A DNA stretch of 64,000 nt from Neodontobutis hainanensis. Its lineage: Eukaryota > Chordata > Actinopteri > Gobiiformes > Odontobutidae. Position 1 is the first letter of the stretch; the number at the start of each line of letters is the position of its first letter. The stretch spans positions 20,033-84,032 of the forward strand of contig JALDNG010001000.1 in the NCBI GenBank assembly GCA_024349245.1, in the 5' to 3' direction. Below are positions 44,440 to 57,649 of this stretch, one piece after another. The notes under the pieces were generated by a model that had not been told where the DNA came from, searched no databases, and saw only the letters and a program-made list of their open reading frames with translations. The position numbers and the translations under genes were made by a program.

Positions 44440-45043
44440 TCATCAAAGGCCATTTGTGCTGTTGTATCATCTGGAGTCACTGATGCACTGTTTGTTAGTC
44501 TTGATGTGAAGAAGAGTGGGCTTCTTCCACTGGCTTCACGGGACCCTTCCCAGTGCTGCAGCCTTCCTTTGCAATGACAACAAAACATTTATTAGTGGAT
44601 AGCCTTTTGCTGCAGGAGCACAAGAGAAAAACAATATAGTTTTTTCTTACCACAACAGTTTCTGAGGATCTGGGTTCTTCCGGCTTTAGCAGACAAGGAT
44701 GTCATCAGAAGAATGCATGTTTAGGTTTCCTACAGAAAACAAGAGGCATGTCTGTTCAAACTGTTACTTCAGTGCAACAGCTGAGATACTAGATTAGAGG
44801 TAGAAGGACTTCTCACTTGTGTTGGAGCTCAGGACTCTGCTGGCTTTTATCCTCTTCTCCTGAACTGGATCATGTTGGGGACAGGTCACACTCTGGCAGG
44901 ATTAGACTTCTTCTCGGTTTCTGGATGCTAAAAGTGCAGATATTATTGTCAAAAAATATTTTTTATATGAATTAAACAGTTAGTTATTATTTACAGATCA
45001 AGACTTACTGGGACAGGTTACACCTGTGAGGCCAGCAGCCATC
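44440..45043 (-). CDS. Candidate small spliced gene, copy 2
   Basis: Same pieces as 20640-21243: start with MAAGLTGVTCP and then an exon-like PRRSLILPECDL block. Here the first donor reads CAGTAAG (GGACAG side changed by C to T), still a GT donor. The exon phases are no clearer than in copy 1. Confidence 0.35.
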
Positions 45044-45589
45044 TCTGAAGAAAAAGAGAACCACAGAAATAATTCATTAGACAGTATAAAATATAACAAT
45101 GTGACTATATCCAGCGCTGTTCATTTTACTGGATACCTTTCTTTTATCTGTCACAGACTTTTATGTGAAAAGAAGACAATCCTGGAGTGAGACTTCCGTC
45201 AAAAGAAATAAATAACATTGTTGATAGAAATCTAAAGACATTTCTTACCTTTGGCTTTAAAAACATAAAGAGAAGAGCTGGGGATTGCACCAGCCACCCT
45301 TCAGTTAGTGGACCATCTGCTCTAGCTCCTGACACTGCTGCCTCTAAAACTTAGAACTTAACTTACACAACATGAGAGGGACATGTTGTGATCTTTGACA
45401 GATCACCCACTCTACCCCTGAACCATTGCTACACTTCTCACTACACTATTTACTTTGGACTAAGAGTTCTTTCTAAATATGTTCTCCACAGTTTAAGTGG
45501 AGTCAAGAGAACTCTTCTGGAAAGAACTGTCTCGGTCTTTACCCACTTGTGTAGCATTACAATACTTCCTGACATAATCATTTATCATG

Positions 45590-45705
45590 AACGGGAAGTG
45601 GGCATCGCACCATCAACCCTCCAGTTGGTGGACAACCCCTTTACTCATGACCTGCCTTATACCGTACCAGTTCTCCCAGTGTGGGACGAATGAAGTCTAT
45701 ATTTA
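45590..45705 (+). repeat. Short SINE-like repeat, copy 2
   Basis: Counterpart of 21785-21905, ending GTGTGGGACGAATGAAGT. Confidence 0.5.
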
Positions 45706-45909
45706 TTTAAACTTTTAAACAAGTGCAAGGCATGTTTTGAGAAAATCCTGGGAAAAGATTTTCCCAGAATTTTTAACTTTTAGACGATTAACTCGTCTAG
45801 ATTAACTGTATTGTTTTTAATTATTATTTTTAATGTTAATTTGATGAAATACTACATCACTTTCCTTGCTTTAGCTTCTATTTTGTTTAGTTTTTCTGGT
45901 TGTTTGTTT

Positions 45910-48463
45910 CAAAGTTCAAAGTTCAAAGTTTTCTTTATTGTCCCTCTTGGGAAATTAATTTCGCAGCATCATGCTCCTTAAAAACATACAACATAGAATT
46001 ACACTTCAACAACTCAAGAGCAGGATCAACAATGGAAATCACTAATAAACCAAGATAAAAATGTGCAAACTGGAATTAAAACATGAATAAATACATTGTG
46101 CAAACAAGCAATTATTGTTGTTCAAAATGATTACAAAGTGCTAGGTGCCATTTAAGTGCCTCACAGCTGTCGGTAAAAACGACATATTTAATCTTTTAGT
46201 CCTACAGCCCAGAGCTCTGCAGCACCGGCCGGAGGGCAGCAGCTCAAATTCCCCTCTGAGGGGATGGTCTTGGGACTGCGCTATAGCACCAGCCTTCCTC
46301 TGCACCTGTCGGCTGTAAATGTCCTTCAGCTGAGCCTGACTCCTCCCGAAATCTTACTGGCCACTTTGACCAGACTTCCCAGTCTGTTTTTGTTGGTCAG
46401 GGAGAGGCTTCCAAACCAGGCAGCAATACTGAAGGATAAAACCGATTCAATAAAAGCACGATAAAACAATGTCATAATTTCAGTGGATACGTTAAAACTG
46501 TTCATCTTCCTCAGGAAGTACAATCGTTGTTGGACTTTTTTAGAAACCGCATCCACCCAAGGCTCAAAACACAGTTTATTGTCCAGAATGACTCCGAGAT
46601 ATTTGTAGTTGTCGACCAGGTCAATGTCTGTGTTCTTGATGACAGTGGCACTGGGGCAAGGTGGTGATTTGCGAAAGTCTATTTTAATTTCTTTTGTTTT
46701 TAACACATTCATATGTAAAAATGAATGGTCACACCACTGAACAAAGTCATTAAGGACTGGCCCATGGTCCTGTTCATTCCCTCTGAGCAGGCTGATGGAT
46801 AACAGAGTCATCTGCAAACTTTAAAATGTGTCTATCCTTGTACACACTGCGACACTGGTTTGTGTACAGAATGTACAAAAGAGGGGCGAGACAGCAGCCC
46901 TGGGGTGAACCAGTAGAGGAATAGAGCACATCAGATAAAATACCATTCACTCTAACACACTGAGGTCTGTCTAATAAAAAGTCCAATATCCAACCAACCA
47001 AGTTAAGATCAAGGTTAAAATCAGCCATACGTCTCTCTGCCAGCAGGAATGGCTGAATGGTGTTAAAAGCAGAAGTAAAATCAACAAATAAAAGTCTGGC
47101 ATGTGTCTTGGCTCCATCCAGATGTTTAAGAATAAAGTGCAACAGTGTGATGACAGCATCCTCCACTCCTTTCTCGGACCTGTAAGCAAACTGCAATGGG
47201 TCTAGCTGTTCCCTGACCTGAGGTAGCACCATGTCTTTAATAATTTTTTCAAAAGTTTTCAGAACCAAGGAGGTCAGAGCAACTGGTCTAAAATCATTCA
47301 AGGCTTTAGGAGTGTTGCACTTCGCCAAGGGCACAATGACTGAGTGCTTCCAAATTTTGGGGACCTTCTGTTGTAGTAAAGACAGATTAAAAATATGTTG
47401 GAAGATGCCACAAAGTTGGTAAGCACACTTTTTTAATGACTGTCCACAGATGTTGTCTGGCCCTGGGCTTTTGGGTTTGGTGTGGCAGAACAATTTAGCC
47501 ACAGTGTTTACCTCAATAGACACTGATGGAGAGGCTCGAGTCATTGCCCTGATGTCGGCAATCTTATCATTAAAATCCACTGTGTTGAACCGTGTATAAA
47601 ATACATTTAGTTCATCTGCCAAGTCTTTGTCAGAATTAAAACCATCAAGTGCAACTCTGCTGACTTTATCATGTGACCCAATCATTGTTTTCATACCATT
47701 CCAGGTTCTTTTTAAGTTGTTACTTCTTAGTTCAGCCTCAATCTTATCCTTATATCTCAATTTGGCTTTTTTAATTTCAGCCCTGATCTCCCTTCTCACA
47801 ACCCTTTCGACATTCACATCACCTTCGTTAAATACACTTTTCCTTTTGATAAGCAGATCTTTCATGTCCTTGAAATCCATGGTTTGTCATTAGGATAAAC
47901 CTTGACATCCCTGTTTGGGAGAACTAAGTCTTTACAGAAGGAGATGTAATTGCAGACAACATCAGTCAGTTCATCTATGTCAGAACAAGAGTTCTGAAAC
48001 ACTGTCCAGTCTGTGCACTCGAAGCAGCCCTGCAGCGCCAGAGAGCTGTCCTCAGTCCACACCTTTACCTGTTTCCGAACAGGCTTTTCCCTCCTCAGCA
48101 CCGAGGTGTAGGCGGGCAGAAGGTGGACTGTGTTGTGGTCAGAGGAGCCCAGTGCAGGTCCTGCCTTCGAGATATAAGCCCCTTTAATGGAGCCGTAGCA
48201 CAGGTCCAGGGTTTTATTGTGACGTGTTGGACAGTTGACATACTGATAAAAACTGTTCAGGGTTTTCTTTAAATTACAGTGGATAAAATCGCTGAGTATA
48301 AAATTGGGAGCAGCAGGTGAGATTGGCTGAAGCTTATTTATAGTTTTAAAAACAATATTAGCTGCAGACTTAGCATCAGCCTTAGGGTGGATATAAATAA
48401 CAGTCACAAATATCTGGGGAACTCTCTCGGGAGGTAAAACGGCCTTAAAGACACGGACAGGAG
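45910..48463 (-). mobile_element. LINE with endonuclease end and full RT, 5'-truncated
   Basis: Minus strand, 2.55 kb. From 48463 down: the C-terminal part of an AP-type endonuclease (NFILSDFIHCNL, then GSSDHNTVHLLPAY, the SDH motif). Next is a 368-codon RT frame (47880-46774) with LNDFRPVALTSLVLKTFEKI, LLFVDFTSAFNTI, TGSPQGCCLAPLLYILYTN and the catalytic FADDSVI. Then, in another frame, VLKTKEIKIDFRK and YKYLGVILDNKL. The 3' end carries tandem CAAAGTT units (complement AACTTTG). It is an L2/CR1/jockey-like fish LINE. The RT frame is intact across its catalytic motifs but is cut from the endonuclease and tail by frame changes. Confidence 0.85.
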
Positions 48464-49991
48464 TTCAGTGAGAACTCTTTTACGCACGATGATGATGGAG
48501 GCAGGGTTCTGTCTGAGGCGCTGACTCATGGAAAACTGCTAAACTCTGAGGTATTGAGGATTTGCCTGCCTTGGCCCACCTTCCTGATTTGCAGCGTGAG
48601 AATTTAATTGATTTGTTAAATGAGAGAAAGTCACTGTTTTCTGATGTACCTTCAAGACCAGAATATTAATGCATGACATTGTTGTTGGTGACACTGTGCC
48701 GATAAAACAACACCCTTATCGAGTCAGTCCTGATAAACGCGTTCCGCCTTAAGCGGCAGGTTGAGTATATGGTAGCTCGTGGTATTGCAGAGTTCAGTTA
48801 TAGTCCTTGGAGCTCTCCTGTTTTGCTTGCGTTAAAATCTAATGGTGAAGATCGTTTTGCACGGACTACAGGAAAGTAAATAATGTTACGAAGCAGGACT
48901 GTTTTCCATTGCGTCGCATTGAGGACTGTGTGGATCGAGTGGGTGGGGCTACGTTTGTGTCCAAGTTCTGTTCTGTTGAAAGGTTACTGGCAGGTGCCGC
49001 TCACTGAGCGTGCAAAACAACTCTCAGCCTGTGTAACCCCAGATAATTTTTTTCAATACAATGTTATGTCATTTGGCATGTGAAATGCACCGCAACATTT
49101 CAGCGGTTGATTAGGATTATACTGTCGGGTCTGTCATTTTGTGAGGCTTACTTGGACGACTTGGTAGTTTGTACCGATTCCTGGGTGGAGCATATTTAAC
49201 ACCTTCGGGTGTTATTGGGTTGTCTTCAAGAGGCAAACTTAACAGTGAACTTATCAAAGTGTGTATTTGCCCAAGCAACTGTGACTTACTTAGGTAAAGT
49301 GGTTTGTTGGTGGTTGTGTGCGCCGGTGCAGGCCAAGGTGGAGAGTATTGTCTCGTTTCCTATTCCAATTAGTCGCACCGAGCCGACGTTACTTAGCCAT
49401 GGTTGGTTATTACAGGGGTCTTTGTAGGAATTTTTCTGCTGTTGCCTCTCCTTTAACTGACCTTTTAAATCCTAAGAGAACTTTTGTGTGGACTGTTCGT
49501 TGTCAAACAGCCTTTGAGCAAACTAGCAAACATCAGAGTATATAGGTCACCTGGGAGGCTCTCGCTGGGTCGCCGCTCCGCCTCAGCTGTTCCGGTGACA
49601 ACGCTGCGCAGCCGGCTTGCTCCATGCCTCTGCAGTCCTTGTTAGCCTAGCCTTGTTTTTGTTTGGCCTGATGGGACAGGCTGTCTGAGTTATCGTTCTT
49701 TATTTTGTTCAGGTTAGTAATGAGGGGTTGTGTTGTGTAGGGTGGTAGAGGAGTTGGCACCGGCTTCTACGGCCCTGTACAGGGTTGGCCGGCTCACCAG
49801 GTCCTCCTTTCTTTGTTACTTTCCTGTTTTATTTTTTCAGGCACGGGAGGGTTTTTGGATTCTCTTTTATTTACATAAAAGAGAGAAAAACATTAGGTCT
49901 AAAACTAAATGAATAAAAACTATTTTTGAAATGAACTGTTTTGCCTCCTGTGTCCTCTTTTAAATATGTTCGACTCTTTTGGGCCGTAACA
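48464..49991 (+). mobile_element. Gmr1-like element E3, copy 2 (RT and partial LTR)
   Basis: Starts inside the region before the RT linker (matching 26378) directly at the 5' end of the LINE. It carries ENLIDLLNE, RT blocks and LSKCVFAQATVTYLGKVV, then the same RT-to-LTR joint (about 49530) and the LTR end GGGCCGTAACA at 49991. The integrase of copy 1 is not present. Confidence 0.8.
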
Positions 49992-50039
49992 GTATTCCTT
50001 ACTTTATTTTAATTTTAGGAATAATATATCAAGAACAGA

Positions 50040-50150
50040 GAAGGGCGGCTCGCACCATCGACCCTCCAGTTGGTGGACAACCCCCTCTCTCTAATAATTA
50101 TGTCTTATACAGTACCAGTTCTCCCAGTGTGGGAGGAATAAAGCATATAT
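50040..50150 (+). repeat. Short SINE-like repeat, block B'
   Basis: Counterpart of 27955-28065. Confidence 0.5.
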
Positions 50151-50419
50151 TCACTTAAACGTCAAAACAAGTACAAGGCGTACTTTGGAGGAAATCCTAA
50201 TCTCAGATTAGTTTTTGTACAAGCTTTAGTCACTTCTTTTGTAGGTTGACTGTATTTGTTTCTGTTTTCAATGTTAATAAAAATCCCACATAGCATTTCT
50301 TGCGTTATCTAATATTGTTTTTTTTTAAATCACACACAGACACACCCTACTAATTTAAAAATCTGCTCTAGTTTAAGCTGTAAAATATTGGCGTTGTTGT
50401 TGCCAAATCAAAGATGAAG

Positions 50420-52129
50420 TCAGTCGGAGTCCGAGTCGTCCGAGTCCGGTTGGGGATGGAAGTAGCGAGTAAAGCGACTGGGGAAGGACGTCCCAGCAGA
50501 GGTCGATGGAGTAGGATCGTCTGTGCTTTCTTCGGGCTGGTCCGAACGTGGCCTCTTGGAGGAAGGCACCTCAGCGTCCTCTTCATCCAAGAACCGCTTT
50601 GGTGGATCCGCTGGGGGCCGAGGAGGAAGAAGGAGGAGTTGGAGGACGGAAAACATGTTCAAGCATGCTCTGGAGAGGGATGAACGCCGGAGGACTCTCT
50701 GCCGGTTGCTGAAGAACGGAGCCAGAGGCCGACTCACCTGTTCTTCAGCTTCAGCAGGAGGGTCTCTCTGGCGCCAGCCATCCCAAAACTCCTCCGGAGG
50801 AAACTGCTGGTCATCTTCTTGCTCCTCTTCATCATCCTCTTCATTATCAGAAAGGCTCTCGTAACCAGAGTCAATTTCATCATAATCATCATCCCAATCT
50901 TCCTCCCAATCTTCCTCCTCTTCATCAGATGGTTCAGGTGAAGAGGAGGAGGTGGAAGAAGAAACAGACCCTTCTTCCTCCTCCTCTTCATGAGCTGGTT
51001 GGAGTGCCTCGTACTCACCTACGTCTTCCTCATCCGAGGAGATATAGATAGGATTGTCCGCAGAACCGGCAGGACCCAGACCTTCAATGGAGAATAAAAT
51101 AATATAGTCTTTGTTTTATTAAAACATCAAAGACCAGAAACATACAAACTAATTAGCACAGGTTTAATATTTCATCAGCTGGTTGGAGTGCCTCGTACTC
51201 ACCTACGCCTTCCTCGTCCGAGGAGATGTGGATAGGATTGTCCGCAGAACCGGCAGGACCCAGACCTTCAATGGAGAATAAAATAATATAGTCTTTGTTT
51301 TATTAAAACATCAAAGACCAGAAACATACAAACTAATTAGCACAGGTTTAATACTTCAACTGTCATGTCTGTCTTATTATACTTCAACCATTTAAACTGT
51401 CTAAGTTACACTTTTATTAAAATGCAGCTGTTATATGTGACTAACTTTATTTGGAAGTGGAAAGTGTAATTCAAAATAGACTGATTGTTGGATTATATTT
51501 TGTTTTCTCTTTCATTGTACAGTAGGCTGCAGTAGGCAACAATGCCACAGTTAATCTATTTCTTTTAAAATAAATTGATTGACTCTGTAACACAACATTT
51601 GCAGTTTTAGGTTTAACTTTCCCGTTGTTAGTGTTCAACAGATACACAGGTATGCACCTGCCATCTACTGACAGTTAAACACGGACAAGTACTGTCTCCA
51701 TGGAGATGAACATTTTTAATGGATTCCAATTTAGAACGTTAACTCCGGCGCCATTTTTATCCAAGAGTTTCACTGCAACATTTGTGAAATTTGAAACTAA
51801 AACTCAATAATTTACTGACATATTCTCTGGTAAAATTAAAGTGTGCATTACTCACTACAGATTGAATCTACTTTTAGCGTTACTACATATTTAAATCATC
51901 GAGTAAATGTCAGTTTATAACAAAACTATATTTTTCTTAAATTGACCATTTTAGCTTTGGTAGCTACTCCCACCCAAACGGTTATCATAATAAACATCAA
52001 ACACGTTATATGGACAGAAAATATTATAAATACTATCCTAATGCAGTCTTAATTGATTAAACAGTTATCTTACCTTCAGAAAAGAAATCCAAGATGACCG
52101 GGAGGTCAAAAGCATGTGCCATTTCTGAG
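50420..52129 (-). CDS. Acidic protein gene, copy 2
   Basis: Same exons as copy 1: exon 1 with MAHAFDLPVILDFFSE near 52080-52129, exon 2 from about 51081 and the acidic stretch. The C-terminal part is better kept here: after SSKRPR it continues SDQPEESTDDPTPSTSAG, then FTRYFHPQPDSDDSDSD and a stop. An extra base before KRFLDEED shifts the frame instead. Each copy therefore has a different single-base lesion, and neither is whole as read. Function unknown; strong acidity plus a basic SKRPR motif suggests a nuclear protein. Confidence 0.55.
50994..51360. repeat. 184-bp tandem duplication of exon 2 start, copy 2
   Basis: Same pair of units as 28841-29208, so the tandem event predates the large duplication. 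Here both units keep TTGTCCGCAGAACC. Confidence 0.85.
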
Positions 52130-52308
52130 GATCTGGCAAACCTTAAACATATGATAATACCAAAATATTAAAATATGTTTATTTTTGCCAAGAGAAGATT
52201 ATACTGTGATATGCAGCGTTCGGTTTTCTAGGAAAAGTCAATCTGAAACTCAGTTCAGCAACGCACTGGACAAGCCAAGTGAGAAGTGAAAAATTCTAAC
52301 TGGAGCCG

Positions 52309-52366
52309 TCTTATATAGCCCCACCGGACCTTCTGTTTCCATGGCACTGACGCACGACGTCAAGCT
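52309..52366 (-). promoter_or_regulatory. TATA box of the acidic gene, copy 2
   Basis: GGCTATATAAG on the minus strand near 52310-52320. The upstream palindrome is reduced to TGACGCACGACGTCA. Confidence 0.55.
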
Positions 52367-52925
52367 AGCTTAGGCTAAAAGCATCAATAATCGATTAATA
52401 CCAGTTTAGTGCTTTAAAGACTCAGCTGCTTAGGACTCTTGTCTTCTTATTGGGTCTCTAGGACCTGGAGAGCTTTTTTTAAAGGTAAAATTTCATTAAA
52501 CTGTCTTAAATGACGCCTAGAGTTATAATGCAGTCATGAAGATGCACGTTTTGGCAGACCTTAGCATGAACAGACAAGTGTTATCAAAGATAATAATAAG
52601 GTTAGCAAACGCTTTATGCACTTCACTGCCATAAAGATAAATCATTCATTTAGATCAATTTAAATGTAAAAAATCCGTCTAAATAGCGTGTTCATCTAAT
52701 GCTTTGTGAAAGCATATTGTGTAAAATAGGCTACTCTTTACTTTCCAGAGCCACTTTGTTTTAATGGCCTGCATACAGGAGTGGGGCAGGGCTGTTCAGA
52801 ACGGCTGGTCTTGAGGCATGTTCCATATTTGATGTTGTTTGACCTGGAAAATCTGCCATCAGGTAAGAGTTTTACACTTCATACAATAACTTTTAATAAT
52901 GTTAGCATTGTGCTGTTTGTGTACT

Positions 52926-53145
52926 CTAGTCCTGGACTTGGACTTGGACTTGCTTTTTTATGGCTCTGACTCAAACTTGGACTCGTTTATTCTCAGACAC
53001 AAGGACTCGGACTTGAACACAAAGGACTCGCAAGTCATGCACATCGACAGCACAAGCACTGGACCCTTGGACTTGGACTCAAACACTGAGGACTTGAAAG
53101 TGACTTGGACTCGAAAACTGGAGACTCGACTACAACACTGGGACA
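52926..53145 (+). repeat. GACTTGGACTC-rich dispersed repeat, copy 2
   Basis: Includes the uninterrupted site CACAAAGGACTCGCAAGTC at about 53018-53036, which is informative for the split LTR insertion described in the findings. Confidence 0.75.
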
Positions 53146-54113
53146 TGCTGTTAATGTGAGCAGGAGAGTCTGTGGTGCTCCCATTGGCTGTAAGTTGTAC
53201 TTGTTCCTGCAAAGAGACAATGTGCATATTTTATTACATGAGGGAGACTTGAAAATATTTGACAGACTCATTTTATGTGTTTTATTTCACTACCTTTAAA
53301 GGGTCTTGGCAAAACATCTCACACGGCGTTGCCACAGGACAGTGGTCAGGTGAAGTGAAGGTAAGTACCTATCAGAGAAATATTCAGCTGTTCGTCCAGT
53401 GGTTCACAAAGTAACTTGTTAGCAGCAAGCTAAAGTCTAATTTTACAAGGCGTTTCAATGAAGCCCCAAACAAGTGTCTTTAGTCACTAATATGAGTTTA
53501 TTAAGTGAGCTTTGATTAAGAGCCGCTGTTGGAAAATCTAATGGAGTGGTGAAAAGAAAAGCATCACTGTATGAAGATAAACAATAAACCTGAAGCATGA
53601 AGTGCTGAAAAACTATTTTATTTGAATATAAGTTCTATGTTATGTTAAAAACACACGTCATTTTTAAAGCCAAGCTGTAATGTTGAGTGAAAAATCTACT
53701 GATGTCTCAAAGAGAGGTGAGTTTGTATATTGTGACAAAACTGTAACATTTATAACCTAATACTAATTCCATATGATTAGGTTTTATTTCTTATTGTGTT
53801 CTAAAGATTTTTATGAGAACATTTAAAACAGCATATATTTTATTCATATATTTTTTTATGTAAATCCAACAGACTTTTTTTTAGTAAAGGAAAAGTTGGG
53901 TACAATAATAAGCATTTGAAGATACAGGTGTGAATTTCAATAAATAAATAAAAACCTTTGTGTTTTTGAATAGGTCAGGTGTATAATTAAGATAAGTTGT
54001 GTTTAGCTCATTTTAATTTTCAGATTTAGTACATAAGCCTTTGACACGTTGTTTCAGGTGGGGAGAATGCAGTCGGTGAGAGTTGGTGAGAGTAGAAATT
54101 GTGAGACGAGAAC

Positions 54114-54722
54114 ATGAGCGCCAAGCCGTTGTGCCGTCTGCTGCAGACTCTGACTCCAGGGGAGAACATTTACTTTCTGACAAGTAAGTCTTAGTTATAT
54201 TGAGTCTATGCTTGTCATTTGAAATGTGCTATATAAATAAACTGTATTATTCTTGTTATTGTTATGAAATAAGGGAGAGTGAGAATAGCAGCCAGAGTGA
54301 AGGTGCCAGTGGAGCTGAGGGTTTTTCCGTGCTGCTGTTTCAGTTTCTAACACAGGAGGATGGAGAGGAGAGGAGTCAGGTTTGGGAGAAGAGAAATGTG
54401 GGTGAGAGGCGGAGGCCCAGGAGAGGCCGAGGAAGAGATTATAGCTACAGGCCAATCACTGAAGATGAGGACTGGAAGTTCATCAGGAGTGGATAAAGCC
54501 TTTTGATGAACTCACTGGCACACACAATTTTGGAACCTTGTTACAATTAAAGACTAACCGTTATGCTCATCGGGTTTTATCCTCAAAACAGCTGAAGCCA
54601 CAGTCCAGGTTTTATAAGCGGTACATTGTATGTGTATCTGAAATGAAGGCTTTCCTGGCTTTGCATCTGTCTATGGGGCTTGTCGAGAAGCCCGAGACTG
54701 AAGATTATTGCACACAACAATG
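54114..54722 (+). pseudogene. piggyBac-type transposase fragment with spliced N-terminus, copy 2
   Basis: Exon 1 is 54114-54183 and exon 2 starts at 54274. The exon 2 frame is open to 54496 (RRRPRRGRGRDYSYRPITED, then EDWKFIRSG). The transposase blocks (KPFDELTGTHNFG, MKAFLALHLSMGLVEKPETE) continue in the next frame to a stop at 54722. Only the start of the DDE domain remains. Confidence 0.65.
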
Positions 54723-55096
54723 ATTGTGTTTGTGCCCCTGGGCCAATGAAGGACTCAGAGCTGGAGCCTGGCCCGAGGTAAGACCTCCAGCACCAGGCTG
54801 CACCGCCTCTGCTACTCTCCCCAGCCTCTGGCCTCTCAGTCCGGGCTACACGGGCCCGGTACAGTCCCTGGTTCTCCTTAAAAAAAAACATTACATTTTC
54901 TTCCCATGGCACCCCATGCACATGTAACTCCTTCTAGGAACGAGGAGGTCAAGCCGTAACCTGGCCCTGGGCTCAACACTGTGGGTTTTTATTTTATTTT
55001 AGCCAAAAAAGCTTGAATCAAGCACTGACTTTTACTCCATCCAAGAGGGTCAATAGACGGCTGTGCATTGCGACAACGCACCATCAGTAGTCCTTT

Positions 55097-55504
55097 TAAC
55101 AAACCTGTTGACTCTTTTAGCCAAACTAACCTCGTTTGCCTCTTAACATTTGTTCTAGTGAAAAGACTGGACAAAACTAATGTGTGAAGAGAACTCCTTT
55201 CCTCTGTCTCTGGTGGGACTGCTCTGTGCTCTGCTGCGTTTTTCTCGCTAGTGGATATATATACAGCCAGCTCCACTTGACTTAATCAGTTTCTGACCAG
55301 CTCCGCTTGACTACTAAACTAACGATATCATTTTCACAATATGGTCTGTAACCTGCTCCGCTATGTCAGTTCTAGACTCTGAAGGGTTACCGATGATAAA
55401 GCATGCCTCTAAGGCTCTGATCAGAGGGAGAGAGAAAAGAGACAAAACGCTGGTTCCGTGGTTTCTCTTTCTCAAAGCTTTATTTTTGGGATAACACAGT
55501 TTAT
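55097..55504. other. Start of a copy-2-specific stretch
   Basis: Homology to copy 1 ends at 55096. No gene seen before the Tc1 element. Confidence 0.35.
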
Positions 55505-56750
55505 ACACAGGTGCTGGTCATATAATTTAGAAAAATCTTAAAAAGTTGGTTTATTTTACTAATTCCATTAAAAAGTGGAACTTGTATATTATTCATTACA
55601 CACAGACTGATATATTTCAAAGTGTAATAATTTAAATGTTGATGATTATAATAAAATCCCAAATTCAGTATCTCAGAAAATTTGAATATTACTTATGACC
55701 AATACAAGGAAAGATGTTTAGAAATCTTGGCCAACTGAAAAGTATGAACATGAAAAGTATGATCATGTATAGCACTCAATACTTAGTTAGGGCTCTTTTG
55801 CCTGAATTACTGCAGCAATGCGGCGTGGCATGGAGTCGATCAGTCTGTGGCACTGTTTAGGTTGCTCTGATAGTGGCCTTCAGCTCTTCTGCATATTGCC
55901 TCATCCTTTTCACAATACCCTTCTCTCTGGGGTTAAGGTGAGGCGAGTTTGCTGGCCAAGTTAGAACAGGGATACCATGGTCCTTAAACCAGGTACTGGT
56001 TGCTTTGGCACTTGGTGCAGGTGCCGAGAAATCTGCATCTCAAAAAGTTGGTCAGCAGCCAGAAGCATGAAGTGCTCTAAAACCTCCTGGAATACGGCTG
56101 CGTTGACCTTGTACCTCAGAAAACACAGTGGACCAACACCAGCAGATGACATGGCTCCAAAGCATCACTGACTGTGGAAACTTTACACTGGACCTCAAGC
56201 AACGTGGATTGTGTGTCTCTCCTCTCTTCCTCCAGACTCTGGGACCCTGATTTCCAAAGGAAATGCAAAATTTACTTTTGTCAGAGAACATAACTTTGGA
56301 CCACTCAGCAGCAGTCCCAGGCGAGATGCTTCTGAAGCTGTCTGTTGTTCAAGAGTGGCTTGACACAAGGAAAGCGAAGCTGAAACCCATGTCTTGAATA
56401 CGTCGCGCAGTGGTTCTTGAAGCACTGACTCCAGCTGCAGTCCACTCTTTCTGAATCTCCCTCACGTTTTTGAATGGGTTTTGTGTCACAATCCTCTCCA
56501 GGTGCGGTTATCCCTATTGCTTGTTCACTTTTTTGGGTTTATTAGCTGATTAGAGTGTGGCACCAGGGCTCTTCAATATTGAACCTTTTCACAATATTTA
56601 AATTTTCTGAGATACTGAATTTGGGATTTTCCTTGGTTAAAGAAAAGTGTTTAATGAATAAATATAATATGCAAGTTTCACTTTTTGAATGGAATTAGTG
56701 AAATAAATCAACATTTTGATGATTTTCTAATTATATGACCAGCACCTGTA
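55505..56750 (-). mobile_element. Tc1-like DNA transposon with dead transposase
   Basis: Inverted ends: CAGGTGCTGGTCATATAATT on the left and its complement (AATTATATGACCAGCACCTG) on the right, with TA at the outer borders. The minus strand encodes transposase pieces in several frames: FSDKSKFCISFGNQGPRVWR, SSVKFPQSVMLW, then MSSAGVGPLCFLRYKVNAAV and EVLEHFMLLA. These are the middle of the DDE domain of fish Tc1 transposases. Stops and shifts disable it. Length about 1.25 kb is normal for the family. Confidence 0.85.
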
Positions 56751-57060
56751 ATTTAATGTGCTCATATTTTCATGTGCCCATATGCGCCTTAGTGTGTATG
56801 CATGTGGAGTGAGGGGGCTAGGAGGAATGAGACAGGAAGTAGTGGAAGTTGTACCTGTGATGCATTCCTTCCCAGTTCTACCTTTCCCATTAAAGACCTG
56901 GTGGTGGTCGAGGAAACGCGGAGATCTCCTACAGATTGGAGCTTGAAATGGGGAAGGTGTGCACATATTTTGTAAGCCAGTATAGAGAGCATTTTGCAGT
57001 ATTTTATGACACATTTCAGCTTGAAGAGTATTAGACCAAAATCATATGCAGACAAGATAG

Positions 57061-57474
57061 TGAAGATGGTAAAATTGAGGAACTAGAGAAGCTCCCAGAC
57101 GCCTACAATGAAGCAGACTTAGAGGGGATCAAGATGGAGATTAAACAAGTGGAGGCCTTGATTCAAGACCTGCACCTTTCAATCAAAATCTGCACCAATG
57201 TCTTCAAGTCTTTGCATGTAGAGGTAAGTATACGGCCAGCTGTCACGCAGTAAATAAGGGTTTGATTCAATTAAATTGGCAATGTCCATTTGATCATTTA
57301 AATTTTTATTTCAGATAACAGCCATGTTGGGCACACTGGATGCACTGGAGAAGAACTATGACAAGAACCTGGTGCTGGTGACACTGAGTACATCAAGATC
57401 CAGCTGCAGCTTGAGGAGAGTGAGAGACGCCACCAGGAAATCTTCAACCCAACATTGGTTTTTGCATTGTTAGA
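57061..57474 (+). pseudogene. Two exons of an unidentified coiled-coil gene
   Basis: Exon 57061-57223 reads IEELEKLPDAYNEADLEGIK, MEIKQVEALIQDLHLSIKIC and ends at a GTAAGTA donor. Exon 57315-57474 starts after TTTCAG with ITAMLGTLDALEKNYDKNLV; after a frame change it gives EYIKIQLQLEESERRHQEIF. Regular Leu/Glu/Lys spacing suggests coiled coil. No family recognised, and the frame change suggests a relic. Confidence 0.4.
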
Positions 57475-57649
57475 GTCAGTAAGCCATCGTGAGCCAGCTC
57501 AATGCTCATCTAAGTTCAGGGTGCACATATGGAGGGAGGGGAAAAGACTCAAGCCCATTCCAGAGCGTGAGTCTGTGTACTGGTGCTCTGGTTACTCTAG
57601 TCCAAGCATATTAGGTTAAATTAGGTTCTACACCAACTACAAATGCTTC

